Made by a program: the position numbers and the translations under genes. From assembly GCA_020832185.1 (NCBI GenBank), contig JAFIFE010000013.1, positions 1 through 45,220 on the forward strand: DNA of 45,220 nucleotides. Direction: 5' to 3'. The DNA comes from Alkalibacterium sp. (lineage in GTDB: Bacteria; Bacillota; Bacilli; Lactobacillales; Carnobacteriaceae_A). Below the pieces are notes generated by a model. That model had not been told where the DNA came from and ran no database searches. It worked only from the letters and a program-made list of their open reading frames with translations. Of this stretch, positions 16,025-24,428 are shown piece by piece (position 1 is the first letter of the stretch; each line of letters begins with the position of its first letter).

Positions 16025-16927
16025 ATGAGAAAAATAGTGAAAGTGATAGGAATCGGTTTAAGTGTGGTGTTGTTTGTGTGGTTTCTGCTATTTCTATTTC
16101 CATTATCGTCGGAAGGGGAGCAGGACTTTTTACAAAAGAGTACCAAGCCCTTAGTTATAGCTCACAGAGGGGGACTGGATCATGCCCCTGAAAACACGCT
16201 TGACGCATTCAGACATGCAGAGAATCTCGAAGTGGATATATTGGAATATGATGTCTTTATTACAGCCGATGGAGAATTAGTTGTTATACATGATGATACA
16301 GTTGACCGAACCACTGATGGGACTGGACGAGTGAACGATATGATTCTAGAGGAGTTGCAAGCACTTGATGCCGGATATCACTTTGAAAATGAACAAGGGG
16401 AACACACCTTTAGAGACAAGGGCGTATATATTCCTGCAGTTGAAGAGGTCTTCCAGGAATTCGGTCATAAACGTCAGCTGATCGAGTTGAAAGCGACCAA
16501 CGATCCAGAAAAATATGAGGAAATGATTCAAGAAATGTGGCGATTGATCGAAGAGTACAATATGCATGACAGGGTGCTGATTGCGAGCTTTGATCATGAC
16601 ATCAATTTGAGATTTAATGAAGTGTCCAAAGGATCCGTTGCCATCGGAGCGGGGGAACAGGAAACCAGACGTTTTGTGATGATTCACAAAGCGCTCCTCA
16701 ATGCAGTCTATCGGCCGACGGCAGATGCCTTTCAGCTGCCGACCGAACAGGAAGGGTTTAACCTGGCCGACTGGAAATTGATAAGAGGGGCAGAGAACCG
16801 AGGGATGACCGTATACTACTGGACCATTAACGATGAAGAAACGATGCAGGAGCTGATAGATCTGGGTGCACATGGCATCATGACAGATAATCCTGAGTTA
16901 CTGATCGAACTGAGAAATCAAGACTAA
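16025..16927 (+). CDS. Membrane-anchored glycerophosphodiester phosphodiesterase
   Basis: After an N-terminal helix (about residues 7-27) comes the GDPD barrel: AHRGG (His47), APENTLDAF (Glu56), LEYDVF (Glu74, Asp76) and VIHDDTVDRTTDG (His89), all catalytic or metal sites of the family, then LIELKA and YYWTIND. It should cleave glycerophosphodiesters to glycerol 3-phosphate and an alcohol at the cell surface. The ATG follows GAGGAG. The gene lies 24 bp before a 5'-nucleotidase-like gene; together they may salvage phosphate-containing compounds, although the second lacks an export signal. Confidence 0.93.
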   Translation: MRKIVKVIGIGLSVVLFVWFLLFLFPLSSEGEQDFLQKSTKPLVIAHRGGLDHAPENTLDAFRHAENLEVDILEYDVFITADGELVVIHDDTVDRTTDGTGRVNDMILEELQALDAGYHFENEQGEHTFRDKGVYIPAVEEVFQEFGHKRQLIELKATNDPEKYEEMIQEMWRLIEEYNMHDRVLIASFDHDINLRFNEVSKGSVAIGAGEQETRRFVMIHKALLNAVYRPTADAFQLPTEQEGFNLADWKLIRGAENRGMTVYYWTINDEETMQELIDLGAHGIMTDNPELLIELRNQD

Positions 16928-16951
16928 AAGAGCAGATGAGAGGATCATTTT

Positions 16952-18511
16952 ATGAAACTTACATTATTTGAAACAAGTGATATCCATGGGTATCTTTTCC
17001 CTACTGATTACCAATCGCGACAGCATAAAGCAGAATTTGGACTATTTAAAATTGCCTCTCTACTTGAAAGTGAAAGAAGTCAATTAGAAGGACCAAGCTT
17101 GACTATAGAAAATGGAGATATTATCCAGGGGTCGCCTTTTACTCACTATATTGTAAAAGAAAAGAAAGAAGCCTCAGCAGTCATGAATGCAGTTAACAAG
17201 TGTCAGTTTGATGCAGGGGTGGTCGGGAATCATGAATTCAATTATGGATTAGATTACTTGAAATCTGCGATCAAAGGAGCAGATTATCCAGTTTTAAGTG
17301 CGAATATCCTGAATGAAAAAGGCGAGCCGGCGTTCGGACAAGGATACAAACTGTTTAATAAACAAGGCGTTACAATTGCTGTTTTAGGCTTGACTACTCC
17401 TTACATTCCTAACTGGGAACACCCTGAGAATTACGAGGGGTTGACATTCAAATCAGCAGTTGAAAGTGCAAAAGAATACATTCCCTATTTAAGAGAGCAG
17501 GCTGATATAGTTGTAGTCAGCTATCATGGGGGATTTGAGAAGGATTTACGAACCGGAAAAGAAACAGAAATTCAAACTGGGGAAAATGAGGGCTATGCCT
17601 TACTTCATGAAGTCGAAGGCATCGATGTGTTACTGACTGGCCACCAGCATAGGGTCATAGCAGAAAAAGTTAATCAGACAGCAGTCGTTATGCCGGGAGA
17701 TAAGGGAACCTACTTAGGAAAAGTGACGCTCGAAATTGAAAAGGTCAATGGGAAGTTTCAGCTGATCGATTCCATCCCCGAAGTTATTTCGACAGAAGGA
17801 GTACCGGTTCACCAATGTTTTGTTGACGAATTTAAACACATTAATGATGAAGTGGAGATGTGGCTGGACAGTCCTATTGGTGAAGTCGAAGGAGACATGG
17901 AAATAGATGATGTCGAACAGGCTAGAAGAGTGGAGCATCCATATGTCGAATTTGTCCACAAGGTGCAGATGCATTACTCAAACTGTGATATATCTGGTAC
18001 GGCCTTGTTCAATAATCAGGCTAAAGGATTTGGGAAAAAAGTAACCATGCGTGATGTAGTTTTAAATTATATTTATCCAAACACGTTAGCAGTTCTTAAA
18101 GTAAGCGGGGCAGATTTGAAAGCGGCACTCGAGAGATCAGCTACCTACTTTAAACTGGGAGAATCTGGGGATATAATCGTCAATCCTAGTTTTATGGATC
18201 CTAAGCCCCAAATGTATAATTACGATATGTATGAAGGAATAGACTACACAATCGATGTGTCCCGCCCAATGGGTGAGCGAGTTGTAAAGCTGCTGTACAA
18301 AGGAAGCCCAATTCAACCTGAAGACAGTCTGGAAATTGTGATCAATCAGTACCGTGCAGTGGGTGGCGGGGATTATGATATGTTTGATACCTCAAAAATT
18401 GTCAGAGAAGTAACGATTCCGATGAACGAACTGATGGGTGATTTTTTCAGTCTGTTTTCCCCAATACAAGCAGAAGTGAACCAGAACTTTAAAGTCACTG
18501 CATCTAAATAG
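16952..18511 (+). CDS. Bifunctional metallophosphatase/5'-nucleotidase family protein
   Basis: The 519-aa protein has the N-terminal metallophosphoesterase motifs SDIHGYL, ENGDIIQGS, GNHEFNYG, SYHGG and TGHQH. The C-terminal 5'-nucleotidase domain starts near residue 330 and ends with AVGGGDYDMF, the substrate-stacking region. Relatives hydrolyse 5'-nucleotides or 2',3'-cyclic nucleotides. No signal peptide or cell-wall anchor is present, unlike secreted UshA or YfkN, so an intracellular role is inferred. A GAGAGGA ribosome binding site precedes the ATG. A second, more distant relative (YunD) is at 33196. Confidence 0.9.
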   Translation: MKLTLFETSDIHGYLFPTDYQSRQHKAEFGLFKIASLLESERSQLEGPSLTIENGDIIQGSPFTHYIVKEKKEASAVMNAVNKCQFDAGVVGNHEFNYGLDYLKSAIKGADYPVLSANILNEKGEPAFGQGYKLFNKQGVTIAVLGLTTPYIPNWEHPENYEGLTFKSAVESAKEYIPYLREQADIVVVSYHGGFEKDLRTGKETEIQTGENEGYALLHEVEGIDVLLTGHQHRVIAEKVNQTAVVMPGDKGTYLGKVTLEIEKVNGKFQLIDSIPEVISTEGVPVHQCFVDEFKHINDEVEMWLDSPIGEVEGDMEIDDVEQARRVEHPYVEFVHKVQMHYSNCDISGTALFNNQAKGFGKKVTMRDVVLNYIYPNTLAVLKVSGADLKAALERSATYFKLGESGDIIVNPSFMDPKPQMYNYDMYEGIDYTIDVSRPMGERVVKLLYKGSPIQPEDSLEIVINQYRAVGGGDYDMFDTSKIVREVTIPMNELMGDFFSLFSPIQAEVNQNFKVTASK

Positions 18512-18533
18512 AAAAAAACAATTAAAAAGGACA

Positions 18534-18569
18534 AGAGATCAGCACTCAGCTGACCTCTTGTCCTTTTTT
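18534..18569. terminator. Bidirectional terminator between convergent genes
   Basis: Arms AAAAAGGACAAGAGATCAGC and its near-perfect complement enclose a 5-nt loop and end in six Ts. The CDF gene ends just beyond on the other strand. Confidence 0.92.
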
Positions 18570-18583
18570 GGTTCCTCATCGCC

Positions 18584-19483
18584 TTACATTTGATCTCTGT
18601 TAAACTGATCCATCAAGTTATCCGGCTCGACATGGACATCTGTATGCATAACATCATGTTTCTCATACAATACTTCTTCGATCAGCTCAGTCACGTCATG
18701 TCCTTCCTGGACCGTCATGCTGCCATCTACTAAAATAGTAACATCGACGTAAGTATTAGCTCCATACATACGCGCTTTAATCGAGGCGACTTCTTTCACT
18801 TTAGGTTGTTTTAAAATATCTTCTTTGTATTCAGCCAGGTGTTTATCTTTAAATCCGTCAGACAATGCAAAACTGCTTTCTTTGAACACATCTACTCCAG
18901 TTTTAATAATAATCAGTGACACAATAATGGCCATCGTTCCGTCAAGCCAAGCCCATCCAAAGGAAGCACCAATAATAGCAACTGTTGTGGCCATACTAGT
19001 TAAGCTGTCTGCCAAGTTGTCTTTAGAAACAGCCCGCAAACCAGCACTGTTTGCCTTCTTAGCGAGAGATAAATTATAGCGGTATAGAAAGAATAGGATA
19101 ATGGCACTAATAAAAGAAACAATGGCCGCTAAACTATTTGGAGGAGTGATCTCACCAGTCACCAGCCTGACGATGCTGCTCTGGAACACTTGAAATCCAA
19201 CGAATAACATTATAAATGAAGTGATTAAACTTGCGATAGGTTCAGCTTTCCAGTGTCCGTAGGGGTGATTGTGGTCAGCTGGTTTCCGGGCTGTTTTCAA
19301 CCCAATCAGTACGGTGACCGACGACACCACATCAGTCAGGTTATTAAATCCATCCGCTGACAGAGAAGATGACCTGAAAAAATAGCCCATAATAACTTTT
19401 GCCAGTGCTAGTAAAATATAGATAAAAATACTTACTTTAGCTCCACGTTCAGCTAATTTAACTCTATTGATCTGATTAGGCAT
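18584..19483 (-). CDS. Cation diffusion facilitator, probable Mn(II) efflux type
   Basis: The 299-aa protein has six hydrophobic segments and a C-terminal cytoplasmic CDF domain (about residues 205-290, with TYVDVTILVDG and DVMHTDVHVEPD). Transport-site residues read NNLTD in helix 2 (Asn47, Asp51) and DNLAD in helix 5 (Asp155, Asp159). The N/D plus D/D set is typical of manganese-type members such as MntE and MneP, whereas zinc types have His in helix 5, so manganese efflux is inferred. GGAGGA eight bases upstream selects the ATG at 19483 over a GTG at 19498. Confidence 0.9.
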   Translation of the reverse strand: MPNQINRVKLAERGAKVSIFIYILLALAKVIMGYFFRSSSLSADGFNNLTDVVSSVTVLIGLKTARKPADHNHPYGHWKAEPIASLITSFIMLFVGFQVFQSSIVRLVTGEITPPNSLAAIVSFISAIILFFLYRYNLSLAKKANSAGLRAVSKDNLADSLTSMATTVAIIGASFGWAWLDGTMAIIVSLIIIKTGVDVFKESSFALSDGFKDKHLAEYKEDILKQPKVKEVASIKARMYGANTYVDVTILVDGSMTVQEGHDVTELIEEVLYEKHDVMHTDVHVEPDNLMDQFNRDQM

Positions 19484-19717
19484 TATGTATTCCTCCACGT
19501 TTCAGTCATAACTTATTAATAGTATATAATTAAGCAGGCTATTTCAACAAATGAACACACTATTTAAGCTATTACTTATTTTTTAGGATACGTATAATTC
19601 AAAAAATGGGAAGACGAAAGGTTAATTAAAGAAAGACCATCCTATAAAATGTAACTGAACAATCAACTGCCAGCACTTATGTGAGTAAAAGTGTAGGATA
19701 TGTCAGGAGTATTTATT

Positions 19718-19977
19718 TAGGCGAGTGGAGAACGGTAATCGAGTTGAGTAATACGAATAAGCCTGTATAGAGTCAAGTGGAGAATGGTGATCGAGTTGAG
19801 TAATACGAATAAGCCTGTATAGAGTCAAGTGGAGAACGGTGATCGAGTTGAGTAATACGAATAAGCCTGTATAGAGTCAAGTGGAGAACGGAGATCGACT
19901 TGAGTAATATGAATAAGGCTGTATAGAGTCAAGTGGAGAACGACAGGTGAGTTGAGTTACATGAATTAGGTAAGAGT
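19718..19977. repeat. 52-bp direct tandem repeat, about five copies
   Basis: Units begin at 19718, 19770, 19822, 19874 and 19926, exactly 52 bp apart. The three units from 19770 are nearly identical; the first lacks the opening bases and the fifth decays after about 17 bp. The unit opens GAGTCAAGTGGAGAACGG and closes ATAAGCCTGTATA. There are no unique spacers, so it is not CRISPR. The period is not a multiple of three and no frame runs through it with a ribosome binding site. 52 bp equals five helical turns at 10.4 bp per turn. The surrounding 19500-20085 holds no gene that I can support. Confidence 0.95.
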
Positions 19978-20085
19978 GAAGCATATGGTAATTAAAAAGG
20001 GCACTTATGAGTCTAACTATAGCAGATTCTGGGGAAAATAAGAGACTATGTAGACAGGTGCTGACAATAAAAACCGTATAAATAT

Positions 20086-20142
20086 AAAACCCACATGTCA
20101 TTAAGGAAATCGAATGGATAGCCTTATGACATGTGGGTTTTT
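20086..20142. terminator. Terminator of the his operon
   Basis: About 20 paired bases (AAAACCCACATGTCAT and complement, one bulge) and a 15-nt loop lie just after hisIE. T-rich sequence follows on both strands. Confidence 0.92.
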
Positions 20143-20176
20143 ACTATTTATTTGAATGGTTTAAAGGTCACACGAG

Positions 20177-20818
20177 TCACCAGTCCTGAACTGATTGTCG
20201 TTCACCTTTAAAATTGTTTTTCTTTTCATGACGAGAAGCCAGCACAGCTTCCACTTCAGAAACTGATACTCCAGAATCATATAACAACACCCCTAAGTGA
20301 TACAGCACATCAGCGGCCTCGTTTTTGATTTCTGTTTTATCTTTATTTTTAGCACCTATGACTATTTCAAAAGCTTCTTCACCAAATTTTTTGGCTATTT
20401 TGTCTATTCCTTCATTCAGCAGATAGTTAGTGTAGGACTTTTCTTCTGAAGAAGTTGACCGATTTTCAATAGTTGATTCAATGTCTTTTAAGGTGAAAGA
20501 GGGAGCAAGATTGAAACAACTGTCTGATCCTGTGTGACAAGTAGGCCCAACAGGGTCGATCATAATCAGCAGAGCATCCTGATCACAGTCCAGATGCATT
20601 GCTTTAACGTACTGGACGTTTCCACTTGATTCCCCTTTTTTCCATAACCGGTCTTTTGAACGAGAAAAGAACCAGACGACACCTTCCTGCTTAGTTAATT
20701 CAAATGCTTCTTTGTTCATATAGCCCATCATACGAACATCCTTGCTTGTATAATGCTGCAATATGACAGGAAGCAATCCTTTAGAAAAGTCAGGTTTTAA
20801 TAAGTCGTAGTTAGACAT
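20177..20818 (-). CDS. hisIE: Phosphoribosyl-AMP cyclohydrolase / phosphoribosyl-ATP pyrophosphatase
   Basis: The 213-aa protein fuses HisI (about residues 1-110; WFFSRSKDRLWKKGESSGN, metal motif DCDQD at 77-81, Cys94 and Cys101) to HisE (about 118-213; KKFGEEAFEIVIGAK and EAADVLYHLGVLL). It performs steps two and three of histidine synthesis, the hydrolysis of PR-ATP to PR-AMP and ring opening to ProFAR. It is the last gene of the operon; its ATG overlaps the hisF end by 8 bp, and AAGGAG lies within hisF. Confidence 0.97.
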   Translation of the reverse strand: MSNYDLLKPDFSKGLLPVILQHYTSKDVRMMGYMNKEAFELTKQEGVVWFFSRSKDRLWKKGESSGNVQYVKAMHLDCDQDALLIMIDPVGPTCHTGSDSCFNLAPSFTLKDIESTIENRSTSSEEKSYTNYLLNEGIDKIAKKFGEEAFEIVIGAKNKDKTEIKNEAADVLYHLGVLLYDSGVSVSEVEAVLASRHEKKNNFKGERQSVQDW

Positions 20819-21575
20819 GTCGCATCGGAACTCCTTTCGTGTCGCATAAATCTTTTACTTCCTGAATCGTCACATCTTCATCATGGAAGATAGAAGCCGC
20901 TAAACCAGCTGACACATCTGTTTCTAAAAATAAGGAAACAAAATCTTCAGCACTTCCAGCTCCACCGGAAGCAATGACTGGAATAGACACTTCTTTTTGA
21001 ATTTTTGAAAGTAACGTATGATCGAATCCGTTCTGCATCCCATCATAGTCCATGCTGGTAACTAGGAGTTCACCGGCGCCGCGTTCTTCGACTTCTTTGA
21101 TCCAGTCTAGTGTCCGGATATCTGTACGCTCTTTTCCACCATGTGTGTAACAGAACCAGTCCTGTTCGGATTCTTCCCACTTGGCATCGATGGCAATACA
21201 GATACATTGTGTTCCGAATTTTTCACTTGTTTCATTAATCAAGTCCGGATTTTTCAGTGCAGCAGAGTTTAAACTGACCTTATCAGCCCCAGCATTCAAT
21301 ACAGCAGAAATGTCTTCAATAGACTTTAATCCGCCTCCTATGGTCATAGGGATGAAGAGCTCTCTGGCGGTCTGTCTTATCACATCCAGCATCAAGGCAT
21401 TTCCCGTTTGAGTAGCAGAGATATCAAGAAAAACCAGTTCATCTGCCCCAAGTAAATTATACCTCTTGGCCAGATCCACCGGGTCGCCTATTTCACGTAA
21501 CCCTTTAAACTGAATGCCTTTAACCACTACGCCGTCTTTGACATCAAGACAGGGAATGATTCGTTTTTTGATCAT
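20811..21575 (-). CDS. hisF: Imidazole glycerol phosphate synthase, cyclase subunit
   Basis: The 254-aa TIM-barrel protein has catalytic Asp11 in RIIPCLDVKDG and Asp130 in IAIDAKWEE, with phosphate loops TIGGG and ASGGAGS. With HisH it makes imidazole glycerol phosphate and AICAR from PRFAR and glutamine-derived ammonia. Its ATG directly follows the hisA stop, and the gene overlaps hisIE by 8 bp. Confidence 0.97.
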   Translation of the reverse strand: MIKKRIIPCLDVKDGVVVKGIQFKGLREIGDPVDLAKRYNLLGADELVFLDISATQTGNALMLDVIRQTARELFIPMTIGGGLKSIEDISAVLNAGADKVSLNSAALKNPDLINETSEKFGTQCICIAIDAKWEESEQDWFCYTHGGKERTDIRTLDWIKEVEERGAGELLVTSMDYDGMQNGFDHTLLSKIQKEVSIPVIASGGAGSAEDFVSLFLETDVSAGLAASIFHDEDVTIQEVKDLCDTKGVPMRHV

Positions 21576-22280
21576 TTAGTTGATTCCCTCCCAGAAAGCA
21601 TCTGTATTTGCGGCTTTTCCAACGATTGCAGCGGAAACACCTGCTTCTTCAAGCAGCTTCATGTCTTCCAGACTACGGATTCCTCCAGAAGCTGTAACAG
21701 GATGAGGAGTAGAAGAGACCAGCTGTTTAGTCAATTCGAAGTTTGGTCCCTGCATTTTACCGTCTTTTGAAATATCTGTATAAATGATTCCCCCTAAAGG
21801 GAGTGAAGCAGTCTCTTTAGCCACATCGAATATCGTCCGATCGACTGATTCTGTCCAGCCGTTAACTGCAACCTGATCTTTTTTGGCATCCAGACCCAAG
21901 TATATTTTACCAGGGTAGAGCTGAGTCATCTCAGTCAGCCAGTCGAAATCCTGAAGACCACGTGTTCCAACGATAACGTAAGAGGCGCCGCTCTCCAGAT
22001 AGTAATCGATCGTTTCTTTAGAACGGATACCTCCGCCTATTTCAATTGGACAGTCACTTACCTGAATCAGATCTTTAATAAATCTCTCCTCGGCAGGTTT
22101 CTGATGCAGTGCACCCATTAAGTCTACTATATGGATACGTTTGACTTGTTCAAACTGATTGTAAAAGGCAATTGCTTCTTGTGGGGTGCGAGGCATCAGC
22201 TCTTTTGTATCATAATCGCCCTCAGTTAATCGCACACTCTGATTGTTGATCAAATCGATTGCCGGCCATAATTCTATCAT
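21576..22280 (-). CDS. hisA: ProFAR isomerase
   Basis: The 234-aa barrel has catalytic Asp9 (PAIDL) and Asp131 (LGLDAKKD) and phosphate-binding IGGGIR and TASGGIRS. It isomerises ProFAR to PRFAR, the HisF substrate. Its length is slightly below the usual 240. The ATG overlaps the hisH stop as ATGA. Confidence 0.96.
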   Translation of the reverse strand: MIELWPAIDLINNQSVRLTEGDYDTKELMPRTPQEAIAFYNQFEQVKRIHIVDLMGALHQKPAEERFIKDLIQVSDCPIEIGGGIRSKETIDYYLESGASYVIVGTRGLQDFDWLTEMTQLYPGKIYLGLDAKKDQVAVNGWTESVDRTIFDVAKETASLPLGGIIYTDISKDGKMQGPNFELTKQLVSSTPHPVTASGGIRSLEDMKLLEEAGVSAAIVGKAANTDAFWEGIN

Positions 22281-22855
22281 TGATTAAACCCGCCTTTTAA
22301 TGCTTGATTTAGTATTTGCAGTCCTTTGTCTCCGCTTTTTTCAGGGTGGAACTGTATGCCAATAATATTATCCTTTTGAACAATGGCTACGACATCTTCT
22401 TCGTAGTTGGCTTTCGCAACTACATTTTCATCAGTGTGTACTTTGTATGAATGGATGAAGTATACGTCTTCTTCAAGAGAAGGAAGAGAAGCATTCAGTT
22501 TGTTCCAGCCTAAATGGGGGACAGGCAGTTGACACGTCATTTTCTTAACTTGTCCCGGAAGAAAGTTCAACCCGTCGACATCGCCTTCTTCACTGTGTTC
22601 GAATAATAGTTGCATCCCTAAACAAATTCCAATGAAGGGTTTAGACTCTTTAAGTTTGATCAGCTCCGGCACAAGGTTCAAATCATTTAAACGATTCATA
22701 GCGTCTTTAAAGTGACCAACACCTGGCAAAATGATTTGATCAGCTGCTTCCAGTTCACTGACTTTATTTGTTACACGTACCTCGTATCCGAGAAAATGTA
22801 AAGCATTTGATAAATTAGCGATATTACCCAAGCCGTAATCAACAATCGCAATCAT
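22277..22855 (-). CDS. hisH: Imidazole glycerol phosphate synthase, glutamine amidotransferase subunit
   Basis: The class I glutaminase triad is present: Cys78 in FIGICLGMQ, His170 and Glu172 in QFHPEKSG. DYGLGNIANL at the N-terminus and LPGVGHF are family landmarks. The 192-aa protein feeds ammonia to HisF. It has ATGA overlaps with hisB upstream and hisA downstream. Confidence 0.97.
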   Translation of the reverse strand: MIAIVDYGLGNIANLSNALHFLGYEVRVTNKVSELEAADQIILPGVGHFKDAMNRLNDLNLVPELIKLKESKPFIGICLGMQLLFEHSEEGDVDGLNFLPGQVKKMTCQLPVPHLGWNKLNASLPSLEEDVYFIHSYKVHTDENVVAKANYEEDVVAIVQKDNIIGIQFHPEKSGDKGLQILNQALKGGFNQ

Positions 22856-23433
22856 GATTCGATCACTCCTTTAGAAGAAGGCAATCTTGTAATTGAAGAA
22901 TCTCTAGACGCCTTGCGCAGAGCCTGTGCATAAGACTTAAAGATCGATTCAATTTCGTGGTGAGTATTGCCGCCTCTGATTAAATCGATGTGTACAGTCA
23001 AACGGGCATTGATTGTCAGCGCATAAAAGAATTCTTTGACTAACTGTACATCAAATGAACCAACTTTCTGACTCGAAAAATCAGGTTCGAAGTGAAGATA
23101 CGGGCGGCCGCTGATATCTATTACGGTCCTTGACAGTGTTTCATCCATAGGGACATAAGCCGTTCCATACCGTTCGATCGACTCTTTATCGTTCATCAGT
23201 TCAGCAATGGCTTGTCCAATTAGAATACCAACGTCTTCTGTCGTGTGGTGATCATCCACATCCACATCACCATCAACTTTTAAGTCGATGACATAGTGAC
23301 CATGAAACGCAAACAAATCCAGCATATGATTTAAAAATCCCACGCCAGTATCGATATGTGATTCTGACAGGCCTTTACTGATCTTAAGTTCTATTGAGGT
23401 TTCTTTAGTTCTGCGTTCTTTTTTTATGGTCAC
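22852..23433 (-). CDS. hisB: Imidazoleglycerol-phosphate dehydratase
   Basis: The two repeat halves carry the manganese motifs DDHHTTED and THHEIESIFK, plus FLNHMLDLFAFHG. It dehydrates IGP to imidazole acetol phosphate. I chose the GTG at 23433, whose GTGA overlaps the hisC stop and which has GGAGA eight bases upstream; a TTG at 23448 would add five residues without support. The product is 193 aa, the monofunctional type without a phosphatase domain, so a separate phosphatase (hisJ) is needed. Confidence 0.95.
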   Translation of the reverse strand: MTIKKERRTKETSIELKISKGLSESHIDTGVGFLNHMLDLFAFHGHYVIDLKVDGDVDVDDHHTTEDVGILIGQAIAELMNDKESIERYGTAYVPMDETLSRTVIDISGRPYLHFEPDFSSQKVGSFDVQLVKEFFYALTINARLTVHIDLIRGGNTHHEIESIFKSYAQALRKASRDSSITRLPSSKGVIES

Positions 23434-24428
23434 TGTGCAGTTCTCCAATCTTTTAAAATATCTCTTAACGCATTAAGCTGATCGTCTGTAGCAATCGAGT
23501 ATCTGACCGCTTTTCTCAAAGCAAGATTCTCAGATTCGGGATACATCCTAGGCAAAAAGCCTCTTTCGACTATATATTCACCTAATTCAGCAGCTTTATC
23601 TCCATACGTAAACACGAAATTAGTTGAACTATCCAGAATGCTGATGACATCTCCAACTTCATCTTTAAATATCTGAAACAGTTTTTTAGACAGCACCCGG
23701 TTAAGCTCGATAAACTGATCCAATCGTTCTGTCTGATTCAGCAGATAATTGGCTACATTTAAAGAAAATGTATTGAGTGGGTAAGGGTGAGCAATCGAAT
23801 TTAAAATAGCCATTGTTTTTTCAGTAGAGGTTGCTACTCCCACACGTAAGCCAGCTAGACCATACACTTTACTTAAGGTACGTAAGCGAATGACATGATC
23901 ACCTTCGGGGTAAGTCACTTGGTCTTCGATAAATTCACCGTAGGCTTCATCTATGATGAAATAACCGCCCACTTCTTTCATCAGTTCAGCAGCTGCCTGT
24001 ATGAAATCAGATGGGTGCAGTGTTCCAAAAGGATTATTGGGCTGAGAAAAAATAAAGACAGAAGGCTTAAGTTCTTTTATTTTTTTATAGACTTCTTCAT
24101 AATCAAATGTCCAGTCATCGAGACAGTTGATTTTAGTTAACGGTCGGTTGAACTGTTTGGCATATTCTTCATACATCACAAAATCAGGGTCTAACACTAA
24201 AACAGGCCCATCACCTAAAACAATCATCGCTTTTTGGATCCATTCATCAGATCCATTTGCGAAAGATATCAAGTCGGGGTCAAGATTATTGTATGCGGCA
24301 TAACTTTGCTGAAGGTTTAAGTATTCATCTTCAGCATACTGATTGAAGTGAGTATCAACAGCCAGTTTTCCAATTTCGTCTTCAGTCAAAGCTCTATAAG
24401 GACTTTCATTTTTATCGATTCTAATCAT
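23430..24428 (-). CDS. hisC: Histidinol-phosphate aminotransferase
   Basis: The fold-type I PLP enzyme shows DKNESPY at the N-terminus, NPNNPFG-like PNNPFGTLHPS, IIDEAYGEF and the Schiff-base lysine in RTLSKVYGLAGLRVG. It transaminates imidazole acetol phosphate with glutamate. The ATG at 24428 overlaps the hisD stop (ATGA) and has GGGAGG seven bases upstream; an ATG at 24443 was rejected because it would lie over that site. The product is 332 aa, somewhat shorter than the usual 350-360. Confidence 0.95.
   Translation of the reverse strand: MIRIDKNESPYRALTEDEIGKLAVDTHFNQYAEDEYLNLQQSYAAYNNLDPDLISFANGSDEWIQKAMIVLGDGPVLVLDPDFVMYEEYAKQFNRPLTKINCLDDWTFDYEEVYKKIKELKPSVFIFSQPNNPFGTLHPSDFIQAAAELMKEVGGYFIIDEAYGEFIEDQVTYPEGDHVIRLRTLSKVYGLAGLRVGVATSTEKTMAILNSIAHPYPLNTFSLNVANYLLNQTERLDQFIELNRVLSKKLFQIFKDEVGDVISILDSSTNFVFTYGDKAAELGEYIVERGFLPRMYPESENLALRKAVRYSIATDDQLNALRDILKDWRTAQ

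Noticed and set aside
15729-16103. 124-aa leftward frame across the YeiH/GDPD junction
   Set aside because: Low-complexity Thr-rich product antisense to two well-supported genes; no ribosome binding site.
16346-16873. 175-aa frame antisense to the glycerophosphodiesterase
   Set aside because: It lies wholly inside a gene with complete catalytic motifs on the other strand; shadow frame.
19718-19977. CRISPR array
   Set aside because: The whole 52-bp unit repeats head to tail with no unique spacers, and no cas gene is near.
19877-20101. 74-aa leftward frame
   Set aside because: It runs through the tandem repeat and the his terminator, has no ribosome binding site and no recognisable family.
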